64,000 nucleotides of DNA from Alphaproteobacteria bacterium (GCA_017470165.1 JAFUEX010000023.1:25331-89330), one strand, 5' to 3'; shown: positions 15,490-24,331, counted from the stretch's first letter. Made by a program: numbers and translations. Notes: a model not told the origin generated them from the letters alone.

Positions 15490-17919
15490 TCAAATATTTA
15501 AATATTTTGTAACAAAGTTTTCTTCACCGTATTCCTTCACCAATTCTTCTACCAGCAATACATTTTTGCGGCCGGAATTGTATAGTTTCAGATAGGGACC
15601 CAACCCGCTCAAATCCACGTCCAAAATCACCGACTCACCGGTTGAGGGACGCGACAACAATATCGCATAAGGAAAATCGCGATAAGAACGGCCGAAAATA
15701 AAGTCAGTCTCCGCGTCGGTGAGGTTCCAGTTGGCATAGTCTTCCGGCATGGCCTGCGGGTTGCGGAAAAAGATAACCGTTTGACACTGGCCGCGGATAA
15801 CCTCGCCTACACCCAAACGATCAATAATACTGGGCTGTTGAAAGGCGCAAAGATAGGCCTGCCGTTTTTTACGTCCTTCTTGCAAACCGATGATAAAATA
15901 ATCTCTAAACATCGGGTGTTTGAGCATCGGCGCGGTCTCATCAATCATAATCAATGAGGGAACTCCGGTCTCGCCGGTTTCGGACTGAATACGGTGCATA
16001 ATATAGCTGATGACTGCCGGCGCCAAGGTTTCGTCTTCAAAAATATGCGTAAAATCAAACGCCATAAACCGTTTGCTTTTCAAATCCAAACTGTCGGTAT
16101 CGCCGTTGAAAATGCTGCCGTATTGTTCGGGATTAACCCATTTAAACAACTCGCGGCGCATATTTCCGGTCGGCGAAAAACAGCTTTTGTAAAGATTGGA
16201 CATAACCCGCTCTTCGGGCCGCAGGTAATCAAATGCCGTAGTAACGGCACGGGCAATCTCTTTTTCGGAAACCGCATCATCCACCAAAGTTATCGAGCGC
16301 AGCCAGCGGCGCAAAAAAGCGCGGTTGTTGGGAGTGTTGTCACAGTCAAAGGGGTTTAACGATACATTTTTCTCATCGCCGTCAAAACCGATATACGCCC
16401 CTTGCACTGCGTGAGTAAAAATGCGCGCACCCAAATGGCGGTCGAAAAAGAACACCCGCAAATCAGCATGGCGCATCGCCTGACCGGCCAAAAAGGTAAG
16501 CAATGTGGTTTTACCTTGACCGGTCGGACCAATGATACAGCAGTGTGCCACCGCCGAATCCTCGGATGAAACGTGAAACTGGAAACGATATGCCGAGCCT
16601 GACATTGTGCGGAAAACCGTGATGGCGCCATTACCCCAGTCGGATTTGGAAAAACCCTCTGAGGGTTTATCAAACGACACCGAACAAGCCACCACCCTTG
16701 AGAGATAGCGGTAGTTGCGCGGCAAGGTCTCATAAGTGGGAAACTGATTGAAAAACGTGGCCTGCGTAACCCAGCCCTCGCGCACCGGCGTCACACCGAA
16801 CAAACGACAAATACGCTGCACCTCGCTCTCGGCAAAATCCAGCTCTTCAGGGCTCTCTCCTCGCAAAATCATCGCCATAGAATATTCGGCTAATGACTGA
16901 TGGTTGGCATCGCTGTCTTCAATCGCCGCCAGCACCTCACCGTATTGTTCAATCACATTACCAGAAAAGCTGGTAATGCGTGCCATACGCTGTTGTTGCA
17001 TAAGCAATGCGCGTGCCTTGGGCTTAAACATCGGGTGAATATTGTGCAACAACACAATCTCGCAGTCTAAGGCCAGCAACGATGCAGTCATAGCCTCGTC
17101 ACAATAGTCGCCGGAGTTGCGGATGCCCATAACGATCTCGTAGAGTTCCTTATCGCCGGAAAAGAATTTGATAATGCCGTTTTCACCGGTAAAATGAATA
17201 TGGTCGGCGGTGAGCATTTGGTTGAGCTGAGCACCGGTGGCACCGCGCACCAAAGGCTGGGGACGCGACACCGGCGAACATATTTTGGCATACAGCGAAA
17301 AAGGACTGTCGCTTGCCGGTATACCTTCTCCTTCGGCCAAGGGCTCAACTCCATACTCGCTCAGTGTGGCAGTGAGAGCTTGCGAGGCATAATTCAAATC
17401 TTTGAGCGCATCTTTTCTATCAGGCACCGAAAGCACGATATAGTGGGTATTGAAAAACACCCGACTGACATTTTCCTGCCATATATCCGAAACCTTTTCC
17501 AACAGAGGATTGTTAAAGTTGCGCACATTTTCTTCCAGCGGCACTTGCTCGCGCACGGTAATCACACGACAATCTATCTGCAAATCGCCCATACCATCAA
17601 TCCAAGATTTGCGAGCCTCCAGCATTGCTGCCACCTTTTCGCTTTTGGCAAATGCCAAATCGACGCCGGCCACCCGAAACACCCGCGCCAAAGAGCCGTT
17701 ATAACAGCGAATCGTCATCCCGTCGGACAGCAGCTTTTCAAAAGGCATAAAATCGGACACTCGCGACTCATTGGGGTGCGGCAACACCAAAAAACCGAAC
17801 TTGGTTGCCCACAAAGCAGCAAAAGCCGCAGCAGCGATAAACCCCACAATGGCGACAATTACCTCCGCTCCGGACAAACCCTCAACAAACAAGGATAAAA
17901 AATCATAATCAGGGCGCAA
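15490..17919 (-). CDS. virB4: VirB4 family T4SS ATPase
   Basis: 809 aa, the usual VirB4 length. An N-terminal hydrophobic segment (about 12-42) precedes the CagE/TrbE/VirB4 domain. Walker A GPTGQGKTT is at about residue 463 and Walker B LIMIDETAP at about 658, followed by FQQPSIIDRLGVGEVI and the C-terminal RecA-like half ending in LSRPSTGESVILDVDL. The start is TTG at 17919: AGGGG lies 6 nt upstream and it overlaps the VirB3 stop by 11 bp, the normal virB3-virB4 coupling. VirB4 hydrolyses ATP at the inner membrane to drive assembly and substrate transfer. This is the best-supported gene of the locus. Confidence 0.95.
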   Translation of the reverse strand: MRPDYDFLSLFVEGLSGAEVIVAIVGFIAAAAFAALWATKFGFLVLPHPNESRVSDFMPFEKLLSDGMTIRCYNGSLARVFRVAGVDLAFAKSEKVAAMLEARKSWIDGMGDLQIDCRVITVREQVPLEENVRNFNNPLLEKVSDIWQENVSRVFFNTHYIVLSVPDRKDALKDLNYASQALTATLSEYGVEPLAEGEGIPASDSPFSLYAKICSPVSRPQPLVRGATGAQLNQMLTADHIHFTGENGIIKFFSGDKELYEIVMGIRNSGDYCDEAMTASLLALDCEIVLLHNIHPMFKPKARALLMQQQRMARITSFSGNVIEQYGEVLAAIEDSDANHQSLAEYSMAMILRGESPEELDFAESEVQRICRLFGVTPVREGWVTQATFFNQFPTYETLPRNYRYLSRVVACSVSFDKPSEGFSKSDWGNGAITVFRTMSGSAYRFQFHVSSEDSAVAHCCIIGPTGQGKTTLLTFLAGQAMRHADLRVFFFDRHLGARIFTHAVQGAYIGFDGDEKNVSLNPFDCDNTPNNRAFLRRWLRSITLVDDAVSEKEIARAVTTAFDYLRPEERVMSNLYKSCFSPTGNMRRELFKWVNPEQYGSIFNGDTDSLDLKSKRFMAFDFTHIFEDETLAPAVISYIMHRIQSETGETGVPSLIMIDETAPMLKHPMFRDYFIIGLQEGRKKRQAYLCAFQQPSIIDRLGVGEVIRGQCQTVIFFRNPQAMPEDYANWNLTDAETDFIFGRSYRDFPYAILLSRPSTGESVILDVDLSGLGPYLKLYNSGRKNVLLVEELVKEYGEENFVTKYLNI

Positions 17920-18199
17920 ATTTATTCCCCTTTACTTTATAGAGATTAACCGAGGTTTTGTTAGCCTTGCCGAACGCCTGAATCATCGCGGAAATATGCG
18001 GTTCTTTCACTCCCAAAAACACACAAAAAGTATGACCGGCAATAATCATCGCCATAAACACGATAGGGTTAACATTAACCGCGCCGACCATCATAAACAG
18101 CATAGGAAACTGAATGCCGACATTAAGCATAACCGGCACAAACGGCCCCCAAAGTATCTTCGGAGGATTAGCCACTGCTTTCAGTATCATCTCGCGCAT
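17909..18199 (-). CDS. virB3: VirB3-like T4SS inner-membrane protein
   Basis: 96 aa. Starts MREMILKAVANPPKILWGPF, matching the VirB3 'K-x-x-x-PP-x-x-x-G-P' entry, then two close membrane helices (about 20-65) and a cytoplasmic tail with HTFCVFLGVKEPHISAM, like the VirB3 H-x-x-x-r-x-x-x-x-k-DP segment. ATG at 18199 is chosen because the upstream 25 codons do not look like VirB3; AGGGAG lies about 14 nt upstream and GGA about 6 nt. It overlaps virB4 by 11 bp. VirB3 anchors VirB4 at the membrane. First gene of the main T4SS operon. Confidence 0.8.
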   Translation of the reverse strand: MREMILKAVANPPKILWGPFVPVMLNVGIQFPMLFMMVGAVNVNPIVFMAMIIAGHTFCVFLGVKEPHISAMIQAFGKANKTSVNLYKVKGNKFAP

Positions 18200-18250
18200 A
18201 GCGTTCCAACAGGCTCCCTTATATTTACAATTTATGATAAAATATATGTT

Positions 18251-18266
18251 TCGGTTATGCAACCGA
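18251..18266. promoter_or_regulatory. perfect dyad upstream of virB3
   Basis: TCGGTT-ATGC-AACCGA, a 6+4+6 inverted repeat, lies 52 bp before the virB3 start in the 165-bp gap after the ROK kinase gene. It could be an operator or a leader hairpin for the T4SS operon. I found no convincing -35/-10 pair nearby, so its role is open. Confidence 0.3.
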
Positions 18267-18364
18267 GGCAGCAATCTTATCCTACTGTTATTTATAATAG
18301 CCTTTTTTTATGAAAAATTGGTTAACTCGCGCCCATACTTAATAACAGGTCGGCTGGTCTTTTT

Positions 18365-19249
18365 TCAAACAGTTTCAGACAGTTTCTTACAAGCCAGCAA
18401 CGCCGCGCCGATAAGTCCAGCATCGTTAGCAAAGCGCGCGGGATACAGTTTCAGCGCCGGAGTAAGAATGTCCGCATTAACCGCCGCCTCGACCTTAGCA
18501 TATTCGACTAATGCCCCCAACGAACCGGAAAGCACCACCGCTTCGGGGTCAAAAATATTTCCCAGCGTGATTATGCCCTTGATAAGATAGTCTTGCCAAA
18601 GATTAAAAGCCTGTTCGCATTTGGGCTCACCTTGCTGCTTGCCGGAGATTACATTATAGCCGGTAGCCCCGTCGCCCAAAATTTCAGCAGCAAACTTTCC
18701 CAATCCGGTGCCAGAAGCAAAAGACTCAAAGCAATCCCACATTCCGCACCCTTGACACCGGCGTTTGTGTCCTGAATCGATAGGAAAATGCATTTCGCCG
18801 GCGGCGCCGGATTTGCCCTTGAGCAAGCGTCCATTCACAATTATGCCGGCTCCGACGCCGGTGCCGATGGTCAGAATAACCGCATTTTGGCATCCCTGCG
18901 CCGCGCCGAGCGCATACTCTGCCCAACCCGCCGAATTAGCGTCATTTTCTACCACCACCGGCTTGTCGGTCAGGCTTAGAAAATCGGTCTGATTATACCC
19001 GACGGGCAAATTACCGGTAAACGAGATTATGCGCGTTCCCTCAGCATTGACCGCGCCGGCGGTTGAAAAGGCCACTCCGTCGATTTTATCGTAATATTGC
19101 CGAATCGTGTTTTGAAAAAAAAGCCGTATTTCTTCGGCGCTCTTTGGGGTCGGTGTTTTGTTCACCTCGCCGACAAACTGCCCTAATTCATCAACAACGG
19201 CATAAGCAATTTTGGTGCCGCCGACATCAAAAGACAAAATTTTTTTCAT
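18365..19249 (-). CDS. ROK-family sugar kinase
   Basis: 294 aa. N-terminal phosphate-binding DVGGTKIAYAVV, central VVENDANSAGWAEY (ROK signature with the catalytic Asp), ILTIGTGVGAGIIVNGRL, and a zinc-binding segment H-x4-CQGCGMWDCFE close to the ROK C-x-CG-x2-GC-x-E motif. ROK kinases phosphorylate glucose, fructose, N-acetylglucosamine or mannose; no DNA-binding domain is present, so this is a kinase and not a NagC-type repressor. It starts 3 nt after the aroK stop, so the two are probably co-transcribed. The exact sugar cannot be read from the sequence. It faces into the T4SS operon without a clear terminator between. Confidence 0.88.
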   Translation of the reverse strand: MKKILSFDVGGTKIAYAVVDELGQFVGEVNKTPTPKSAEEIRLFFQNTIRQYYDKIDGVAFSTAGAVNAEGTRIISFTGNLPVGYNQTDFLSLTDKPVVVENDANSAGWAEYALGAAQGCQNAVILTIGTGVGAGIIVNGRLLKGKSGAAGEMHFPIDSGHKRRCQGCGMWDCFESFASGTGLGKFAAEILGDGATGYNVISGKQQGEPKCEQAFNLWQDYLIKGIITLGNIFDPEAVVLSGSLGALVEYAKVEAAVNADILTPALKLYPARFANDAGLIGAALLACKKLSETV

Positions 19250-19252
19250 CGC

Positions 19253-19795
19253 TCAAACCTCCTTAGCCAAAAAGTCATCAATGGCCGCAACCACGCGCGA
19301 AACCGTATCGCTCACCTGTTCGTCTTTGCTTTCGACAATAATATCCGCTGTCGAGTAATAAGGTGATTCTTCTTCAATATATGCCTCAATGCGATTTTTC
19401 AGATTGACATCAAACCCATCCAAAAAGGGACGGCGCTGTCTGCCGGCCGTACGTTTGCAGAGTAAATCAACATCCGCCTTAAGCCACACGGTCAGGGCAT
19501 TATCCTTGGCCAATGCTCTGGTTTGTTCACAAACAAAAGCTCCGCCGCCGGAAGCCAACACACAAGATTTGCCGTTGAGCAAGCGTTTCATCACCCGCGC
19601 CTCGCCGGCCCGATATTCATCAAGGCCAAAACACTTCAACACCTCGATGAGACTGAGGCCGGCGGCCTTTTCAATCTCGAGGTCGGCATCGACAAACGGC
19701 AATCCCAATTTCTGAGCCAACCGCCGGCCGACCGAAGTTTTGCCGCTGCCCATCATTCCGACCAATAAAATTATTTTATCTGTTTGTATCTTCAT
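19253..19795 (-). CDS. aroK: shikimate kinase
   Basis: 180 aa. Walker A GMMGSGKTSVGRRLA, FVDADLEIEKAAG (shikimate-binding Asp), the GEARVMKRLL segment, ASGGGAFV (GGG motif) and RPFLDG lid. It phosphorylates the 3-hydroxyl of shikimate in chorismate synthesis. ATG at 19795 begins MKIQTDKIILLVG; a longer frame from 19915 would overlap the divergent small gene and adds a non-homologous extension. In many alphaproteobacteria aroK is followed by aroB; here a ROK kinase takes that place. Divergent from the xerD unit. Confidence 0.93.
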   Translation of the reverse strand: MKIQTDKIILLVGMMGSGKTSVGRRLAQKLGLPFVDADLEIEKAAGLSLIEVLKCFGLDEYRAGEARVMKRLLNGKSCVLASGGGAFVCEQTRALAKDNALTVWLKADVDLLCKRTAGRQRRPFLDGFDVNLKNRIEAYIEEESPYYSTADIIVESKDEQVSDTVSRVVAAIDDFLAKEV

Positions 19796-19886
19796 TTTTG
19801 ATTTATCTTTCAAACTTATTGTGCTAACTATATATATAATGAGTTTTTTTAGCAATAAATTTTTGGTTAACAAGGGGATTATTGAT

Positions 19887-20018
19887 ATGCGCAACAATGC
19901 AAAAAAATCTAACATACTTTATTATATTATAGCCGCGGTTTTAATTTTGGCAGTGGTTGCCGCCATATTTATGGAAGTGCCGCTGCATCAGGAGCATATT
20001 GAACAGGTTATCAAATAA
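19887..20018 (+). CDS. 43-aa single-pass membrane protein upstream of xerD
   Basis: A basic start (MRNNAKKSN) is followed by one hydrophobic helix (about residues 10-30, ILYYIIAAVLILAVVAAIF) and a short tail ending HQEHIEQVIK. AGGGG is 8 nt before the ATG and the stop is 6 nt before xerD, so it is translated in the same transcript. Small proteins of this kind occur between aroK and xerD in related genomes, as far as I recall; no function is known to me. Probably inner membrane. Confidence 0.65.
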   Translation: MRNNAKKSNILYYIIAAVLILAVVAAIFMEVPLHQEHIEQVIK

Positions 20019-20024
20019 CTCAAG

Positions 20025-20924
20025 ATGAACGAGGAATTAATCGAGCTTTTTTTGAGCACTCAGGCCGCAGAGCACGGCGCCGGCAGCAATACGCTGGAGG
20101 CTTATAATAATGACTTGCAACAATGGATGTATTTTTATGATGATGAGCCGAAAAATCTTACTGCCGACGACATCAGTGATTTTGCGGCGTTTTTGAATGC
20201 GCGCGGTTATGAACCGGCTTCAATTTCGCGTAAGATGTCGGCTTTGAGCGATTTTTGCAAGTTTTTATTTTCGGAAGGCATTATCAAAGAAAATCCTCTG
20301 ATTAATCTCGACCGGCCGAAAAAAAAGCAGCATTTGCCCAAATTTTTGACCCGCGAGGAAATCACCACCCTGATAGAAGCCGCCGAATATCAAGACGACA
20401 ACTACAGCAAGCGCGCGGCCGTGATGCTGAAATTGATGTATGCTTGCGGGCTTAGAGTGTCTGAGCTGGTATCCCTGCCGTTGAATTGTATCAACGAGAA
20501 CGAAAAGCAGCTTTTAGTCAAGGGCAAAGGAGCCAAAGAGCGAGTGGTGCCGATAGCCGACGAGGCCTTATATGCACTGCATCGGTGGAGAGAGTTGCGT
20601 GAATTGATGTTGCATCGCAGCACCAGCCGCTATTTGTTTCCCTCGTGCCGTTCGACCTGCGGACACATAACGCGCAGCGGTTTCTTCCGCGGAATAAAAA
20701 AATTGGCACAGGCCGCCCAAATTGCGCCGGAACGAGTTTCGCCGCATATATTGCGCCACTCATTTGCTACCCATCTGTTGGAAAGCAAAGTTGATTTACG
20801 CTCACTGCAAGCAATGCTGGGGCACGAAGACATTACCACCACCCAAATCTATACCCATATCGTACCGAATAGTTTGATAACAGACGTTATTTCGCATCAT
20901 CCGCTGAGCAAAAAAACGGATTAG
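20025..20924 (+). CDS. xerD: tyrosine recombinase XerD (or XerC)
   Basis: 299 aa, normal Xer length. N-terminal SAM-like core-binding domain (about 1-90), then the catalytic domain with Arg in ACGLRVSELVSL, Lys in VKGKGAKERVVP, HILRHSFATHLL (H-x2-R), GHEDITTTQIYTH (His and the nucleophile Tyr). All six catalytic residues are present. XerC/XerD resolve chromosome dimers at dif with FtsK. Position divergent from aroK is the usual alphaproteobacterial xerD setting, which favours a chromosomal resolvase over a mobile-element integrase. XerC cannot be fully excluded. Confidence 0.85.
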   Translation: MNEELIELFLSTQAAEHGAGSNTLEAYNNDLQQWMYFYDDEPKNLTADDISDFAAFLNARGYEPASISRKMSALSDFCKFLFSEGIIKENPLINLDRPKKKQHLPKFLTREEITTLIEAAEYQDDNYSKRAAVMLKLMYACGLRVSELVSLPLNCINENEKQLLVKGKGAKERVVPIADEALYALHRWRELRELMLHRSTSRYLFPSCRSTCGHITRSGFFRGIKKLAQAAQIAPERVSPHILRHSFATHLLESKVDLRSLQAMLGHEDITTTQIYTHIVPNSLITDVISHHPLSKKTD

Positions 20925-20925
20925 G

Positions 20926-23136
20926 CTATTCACTATCGCCGGAGCCTGATTTCTTTTCTCTGACCTCGCGTTGTTTTCTTAAATATGCGCTGCTATCTTC
21001 ATACTCTTGATAGCCTTTGTGCACCCGCTTGGAGAAATTGCGCAACCATGAACCGCCGGCTGCAATGATACCGCCTTTTTCTTTTACCGCGTCCATAGCT
21101 CTGGCTACCCCGCCAACCATCGCACCGGCTGCTTTGGCAAATACATTTTTACGCCCTTTGAGGTTGGCGCTCAGAGCGCTGAGCTTGCCCACCCGTTTGG
21201 AATAAGCATCCCGCATACGATCCAATTTGGTAACTTTGCCTTTCTTGTGATAGCGGTTATTGATAGCATTGACAAGACGTTTGGCTCCGGCACCGGGAAC
21301 CATCATCGCCCCGCCGACCAGACCGCCTAACCCGCCGGCATTGTGCCAGTGACGCGAGGCGGCTTTGGCAAAGGGTTTGCCGGCTTTGGTGGCGGCGCCT
21401 TTGGCAGTGGAGGCCATCATTGTGCCGACCCTGCTGCTGATGCCCATCTTGAGCCCCGGAGCCATACTATTGGCAAGAGCCGGTACTTCTTTCACAAACT
21501 TGAACCCGAAAAGCGCGGAGAACAAAATCACGGCAAAACCTATCAATCCGATATCCGTCAACTCTTGAATGCGCTTGGTGTCTTGAGTGTTAATCGCCTC
21601 GAAAAGCCCGCCCAATCCGGTAGCCTTGCCGTCGGCACCGGCCCCCGAAGCACTGTTCATCTCCTCAATTGCCGAATCCAGCAGCAAAATTTCGACACTG
21701 ATAACAAATCCGGTGAAAAACATCATAAAAAACGTATTCAACAACATTTTCAATCCGGTTTTGGAATAATTAATCGTGGGCTTAAACGGGAATCCGGCAA
21801 TCATCAGCGGCATCATCGCCCCAAGAATCGACAACTGCAGCAACGAATCCATAAAATAAAAGGCAAATGACAAGCTGAGCAGCAATGCTATAACAAACAA
21901 TATCAGCCCCAAAAACATCATCTGCAAACCGCCGCCGAGATCCGTGCGGAGGATGAGCCCATCGCCGCCCCTAAGCAGATTTTGTCCGCCGACACAAAAC
22001 AGTGAGGTGCCGATTGCCTGAATGGCCGACAATTGTTTTTGCACGCCGGCTAAAAATATCTCGATTTTGCCATAAAGATTGCCCGAATTGAAAAATTGCG
22101 AATTGTTCAGCACACTGGGGGTATAATTATCCGGCTTTACATTGGATAGCGCTTTGATGCCATCCCCCATATTCAGACCGGTATCCAACACCGGAACAAT
22201 AAACAAATCGAACAAATCCTGCGGACTGGACAACAGCAGATAAGCAATCATAAATTTGCCGGCTTGTTTGATAATACCGCTCAGATATTTGTTGGCATCC
22301 TGCTTGGTATAGGTAAAAACAATGCTCAAGGTAGTAAAAGCCAGCCACACGGCAAACCCCGCGGTTATCAACTGCTGGAAAGCGGCACCGAAAAATTGCA
22401 GCGACAAACCGGCAACATCATTAGCTGTATTGAACACCACCGCGGCCAAGGGACAGAAAAAGCAACCGCTCATATTATAAATCTTTACCGGTAATACCTC
22501 GCACCCCTTGGTAATATTATTTTTTTTGCTTGTTGCATTGCTTACGCTCTTATCCGGTGTAGCATATTGGATACTGTTCTCATCCGAGTTTATGGCTAAA
22601 ATATACGCATTATTGCTGGCCTTCCCATTTTCATAAAATAGCCGCTCCTTATCATTGTTGGCCAAAGTAAGCAGACCAAACCCTCTGGCTTCCGACTTTT
22701 GAATAAAACCATTTTTTTCTATATAATTGCGCTGTGTCCAACCGGTAAACCAATTATCTTCCGCCGGACACTCTTTATTGGCTTGATCTTTATGATTTTG
22801 TTTAGTAACACAAAACCCCTTCTCATTATTAGATTCATAGAAAGATCCGCCCAACACTTTGCGGCGGCTCCAGCATCTGTAACAAACGTGCGTTTTAATA
22901 TTACACTTGTTGGCAACTGTGCCGCAAGGAACCGTATTTTCATCATTCTTAAATGCATCCGCGAGCGATTGACCTCTAAGGTCTTTAAGATTTTTAGCTT
23001 CAATAAATTTTTCCGCGGATATTGATTCTATTTTGTCAATCGACAATTGCGCAGCTTGGACACACTGCGGCTGCAACGTCAACAACACTGCCAGCAGGCT
23101 AACCCATTTTATCGCATTTTGCGCCCATTTGTGCAT
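20926..23136 (-). CDS. virB6: extended VirB6/TrbL-like T4SS channel protein
   Basis: 736 aa. A signal peptide is followed by a periplasmic region of about 200 residues rich in Cys (CNIKTHVCYRCWSRRK and others). Then come five to six membrane helices between about 245 and 560 (including LITAGFAVWLAFTTLSIVF and LGLILFVIALLLSLSFAFYF), the conserved central part of VirB6/TrbL, and a basic Gly/Ala/Lys-rich cytoplasmic tail of 180 residues. ATG at 23136 is preferred over an upstream TTG (23145). It converges with xerD (1 bp apart) and lies 2.7 kb from virB3. Extended VirB6 proteins with extra domains are known in Rickettsiales. Likely polytopic inner-membrane channel component. Confidence 0.82.
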   Translation of the reverse strand: MHKWAQNAIKWVSLLAVLLTLQPQCVQAAQLSIDKIESISAEKFIEAKNLKDLRGQSLADAFKNDENTVPCGTVANKCNIKTHVCYRCWSRRKVLGGSFYESNNEKGFCVTKQNHKDQANKECPAEDNWFTGWTQRNYIEKNGFIQKSEARGFGLLTLANNDKERLFYENGKASNNAYILAINSDENSIQYATPDKSVSNATSKKNNITKGCEVLPVKIYNMSGCFFCPLAAVVFNTANDVAGLSLQFFGAAFQQLITAGFAVWLAFTTLSIVFTYTKQDANKYLSGIIKQAGKFMIAYLLLSSPQDLFDLFIVPVLDTGLNMGDGIKALSNVKPDNYTPSVLNNSQFFNSGNLYGKIEIFLAGVQKQLSAIQAIGTSLFCVGGQNLLRGGDGLILRTDLGGGLQMMFLGLILFVIALLLSLSFAFYFMDSLLQLSILGAMMPLMIAGFPFKPTINYSKTGLKMLLNTFFMMFFTGFVISVEILLLDSAIEEMNSASGAGADGKATGLGGLFEAINTQDTKRIQELTDIGLIGFAVILFSALFGFKFVKEVPALANSMAPGLKMGISSRVGTMMASTAKGAATKAGKPFAKAASRHWHNAGGLGGLVGGAMMVPGAGAKRLVNAINNRYHKKGKVTKLDRMRDAYSKRVGKLSALSANLKGRKNVFAKAAGAMVGGVARAMDAVKEKGGIIAAGGSWLRNFSKRVHKGYQEYEDSSAYLRKQREVREKKSGSGDSE

Positions 23137-23310
23137 ATGTTTCAAGTCCGTTTTTTAACAAAAGTTCTCATCGTTGGGGTGATTATAACATATAAATTAC
23201 TTAAAAAGTGTTACACTTTTTTGATTTTTACATAATTTTATAGCCCCTTACGCACTCAGCGATGACATAAAAAAGGAGCCTTCTCTCTTGCTGTCACCCC
23301 TTTTTCTCCC

Positions 23311-23339
23311 TTGACTTATATGCGATTGGGTAATATATT
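23311..23339 (+). promoter_or_regulatory. sigma-70-type promoter for first small paralogue
   Basis: TTGACT (23311-23316), 17-nt spacer, TATATT (23334-23339), 39 bp before the start codon. The leader AATTATTAATC...CATTAT has no Shine-Dalgarno sequence. Confidence 0.6.
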
Positions 23340-23378
23340 CATGGGGCTAAAATAATTATTAATCAAAATCATTATGTG

Positions 23379-23771
23379 ATGAAAAACGTAAAATTAACCG
23401 CGCGAGTGCTGAATATTAATGTCACTGATGACACTGCGGCTCTCAGCGTGAAAGTTTCGCAAGCTCAACTTGACGGGGCAAAGATTGATTACGATCTTTC
23501 TTTTCTCACACCTAAGGATTTTTCGCTTAGCATCCAAGAACATCCTAACGCTAAGGGAATTTTTGCCGGAGACGTCATTGAACTCGAGTTGGAGGTTGAT
23601 TTCAAGACCGGTTCGTATGTCGTTATTAAAATCCTTAAGCAATGCGAGAATTTAGGCGAATGGTTAGTTAAGCTGGGTGCCAAACCGCCCTCTTGCCCGC
23701 CACCGCCCAAAGCCCAACCCAAGAGTTTGAGTATTTACACTCGAATCGACACCGAAGTGTCGTTCCAGTAA
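23379..23771 (+). CDS. small protein of unknown function, paralogue 1 of 3
   Basis: 130 aa, cytoplasmic (no signal peptide or TM). Beta-rich pattern: VKLTARVLNINVTDDTAALSVKV, then a GIFAGDVIELELEVDFKTGSYVVIKIL segment, and a short C-terminal PPSCPPPPKAQPK linker. The alternation suggests a small beta-barrel, but no family was recognised. ATG 23379 is preferred to GTG 23376. It is one of three tandem genes (23379, 23808, 24332) that share length, a beta-strand plan and AT-rich leaders; this copy is the most divergent. It has its own sigma-70 promoter. Confidence 0.6.
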   Translation: MKNVKLTARVLNINVTDDTAALSVKVSQAQLDGAKIDYDLSFLTPKDFSLSIQEHPNAKGIFAGDVIELELEVDFKTGSYVVIKILKQCENLGEWLVKLGAKPPSCPPPPKAQPKSLSIYTRIDTEVSFQ

Positions 23772-23807
23772 AATTAAATGTTTAATCTTTAAAAAATCAT
23801 TATTATT

Positions 23808-24197
23808 ATGAGTAGTAAAGCAACAATCATTGCACAGGTCGTTGCCAAACAACGTATTGAAAACGACGCCTTGTTCAATCTTCAAATTTTGCAGATAGAA
23901 TACAATTACAAGAGTATACCTTTGCCCAATTGCGCCAAGTTTGCTCCTGTAAAGTTAAAACTCGGACTGAATGACGATGCGTCATATCCCCAAGGCAAAG
24001 ATATGATTATGTCAAAAGTTGAGTATGAGTTTTACAGCGCGGGTTCTTTTGTCGAAATTGAAATGCAACTCGTTCGCGGAGGAGCGGAAGGTTTCAGCGT
24101 GAGTAGTATGCGTTTGTTATCACCTTGCCATCCACGGGGGTTCGCCAGATTGTCCGATATGGTGGGAAGGCTCGACATTGAGTTCACCGGCAGATAA
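23808..24197 (+). CDS. small protein of unknown function, paralogue 2 of 3
   Basis: 129 aa. Clearly homologous to the third copy: both start MSS-x-ATIIA, share LQIEY-x-YK-x-(V/I)PL and end in (R/S)LSDM-x-x-(R/K)LD. No signal peptide, TM or known motif. The 36-bp gap after copy 1 holds the AT-rich leader TTTAATCTTTAAAAAATCATTATTATT (cited only as a region, 23779-23805) and no Shine-Dalgarno. No separate promoter is evident, so it may be co-transcribed with copy 1. A terminator follows at 24224-24258. Confidence 0.6.
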   Translation: MSSKATIIAQVVAKQRIENDALFNLQILQIEYNYKSIPLPNCAKFAPVKLKLGLNDDASYPQGKDMIMSKVEYEFYSAGSFVEIEMQLVRGGAEGFSVSSMRLLSPCHPRGFARLSDMVGRLDIEFTGR

Positions 24198-24223
24198 ATT
24201 TATTGTATCTGCTTCACCTGACA

Positions 24224-24258
24224 AAACCGCACGCCTTCTTGAAGTCTTGCGGTTTTTT
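24224..24258 (+). terminator. Rho-independent terminator after paralogue 2
   Basis: AAACCGCA ... TGCGGTTT stem (8 bp) with a nested CTTC/GAAG, followed by a run of T. It separates copy 2 from the promoter of copy 3, which begins 6 bp later. Confidence 0.8.
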
Positions 24259-24263
24259 GCATC

Positions 24264-24292
24264 TTGACAAATGCGAGTTTTTTGTCTAAAAT
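24264..24292 (+). promoter_or_regulatory. strong sigma-70 promoter for paralogue 3
   Basis: Consensus TTGACA (24264-24269), 17-nt spacer, TAAAAT (24287-24292). The spacer contains ATGCGAGTTTTTTGTC, nearly identical to the spacer of the promoter at 33191-33219 before an ACP-like gene. Confidence 0.8.
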
Positions 24293-24331
24293 AAGCACAA
24301 ATTTAATTATTAATCATTAAAAAACATTATT

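Noticed and set aside
14332-15501. 389-codon plus-strand frame opposite the 712-aa exported protein
   Set aside because: Antisense shadow; the minus-strand gene has a signal peptide, RBS and operon context.
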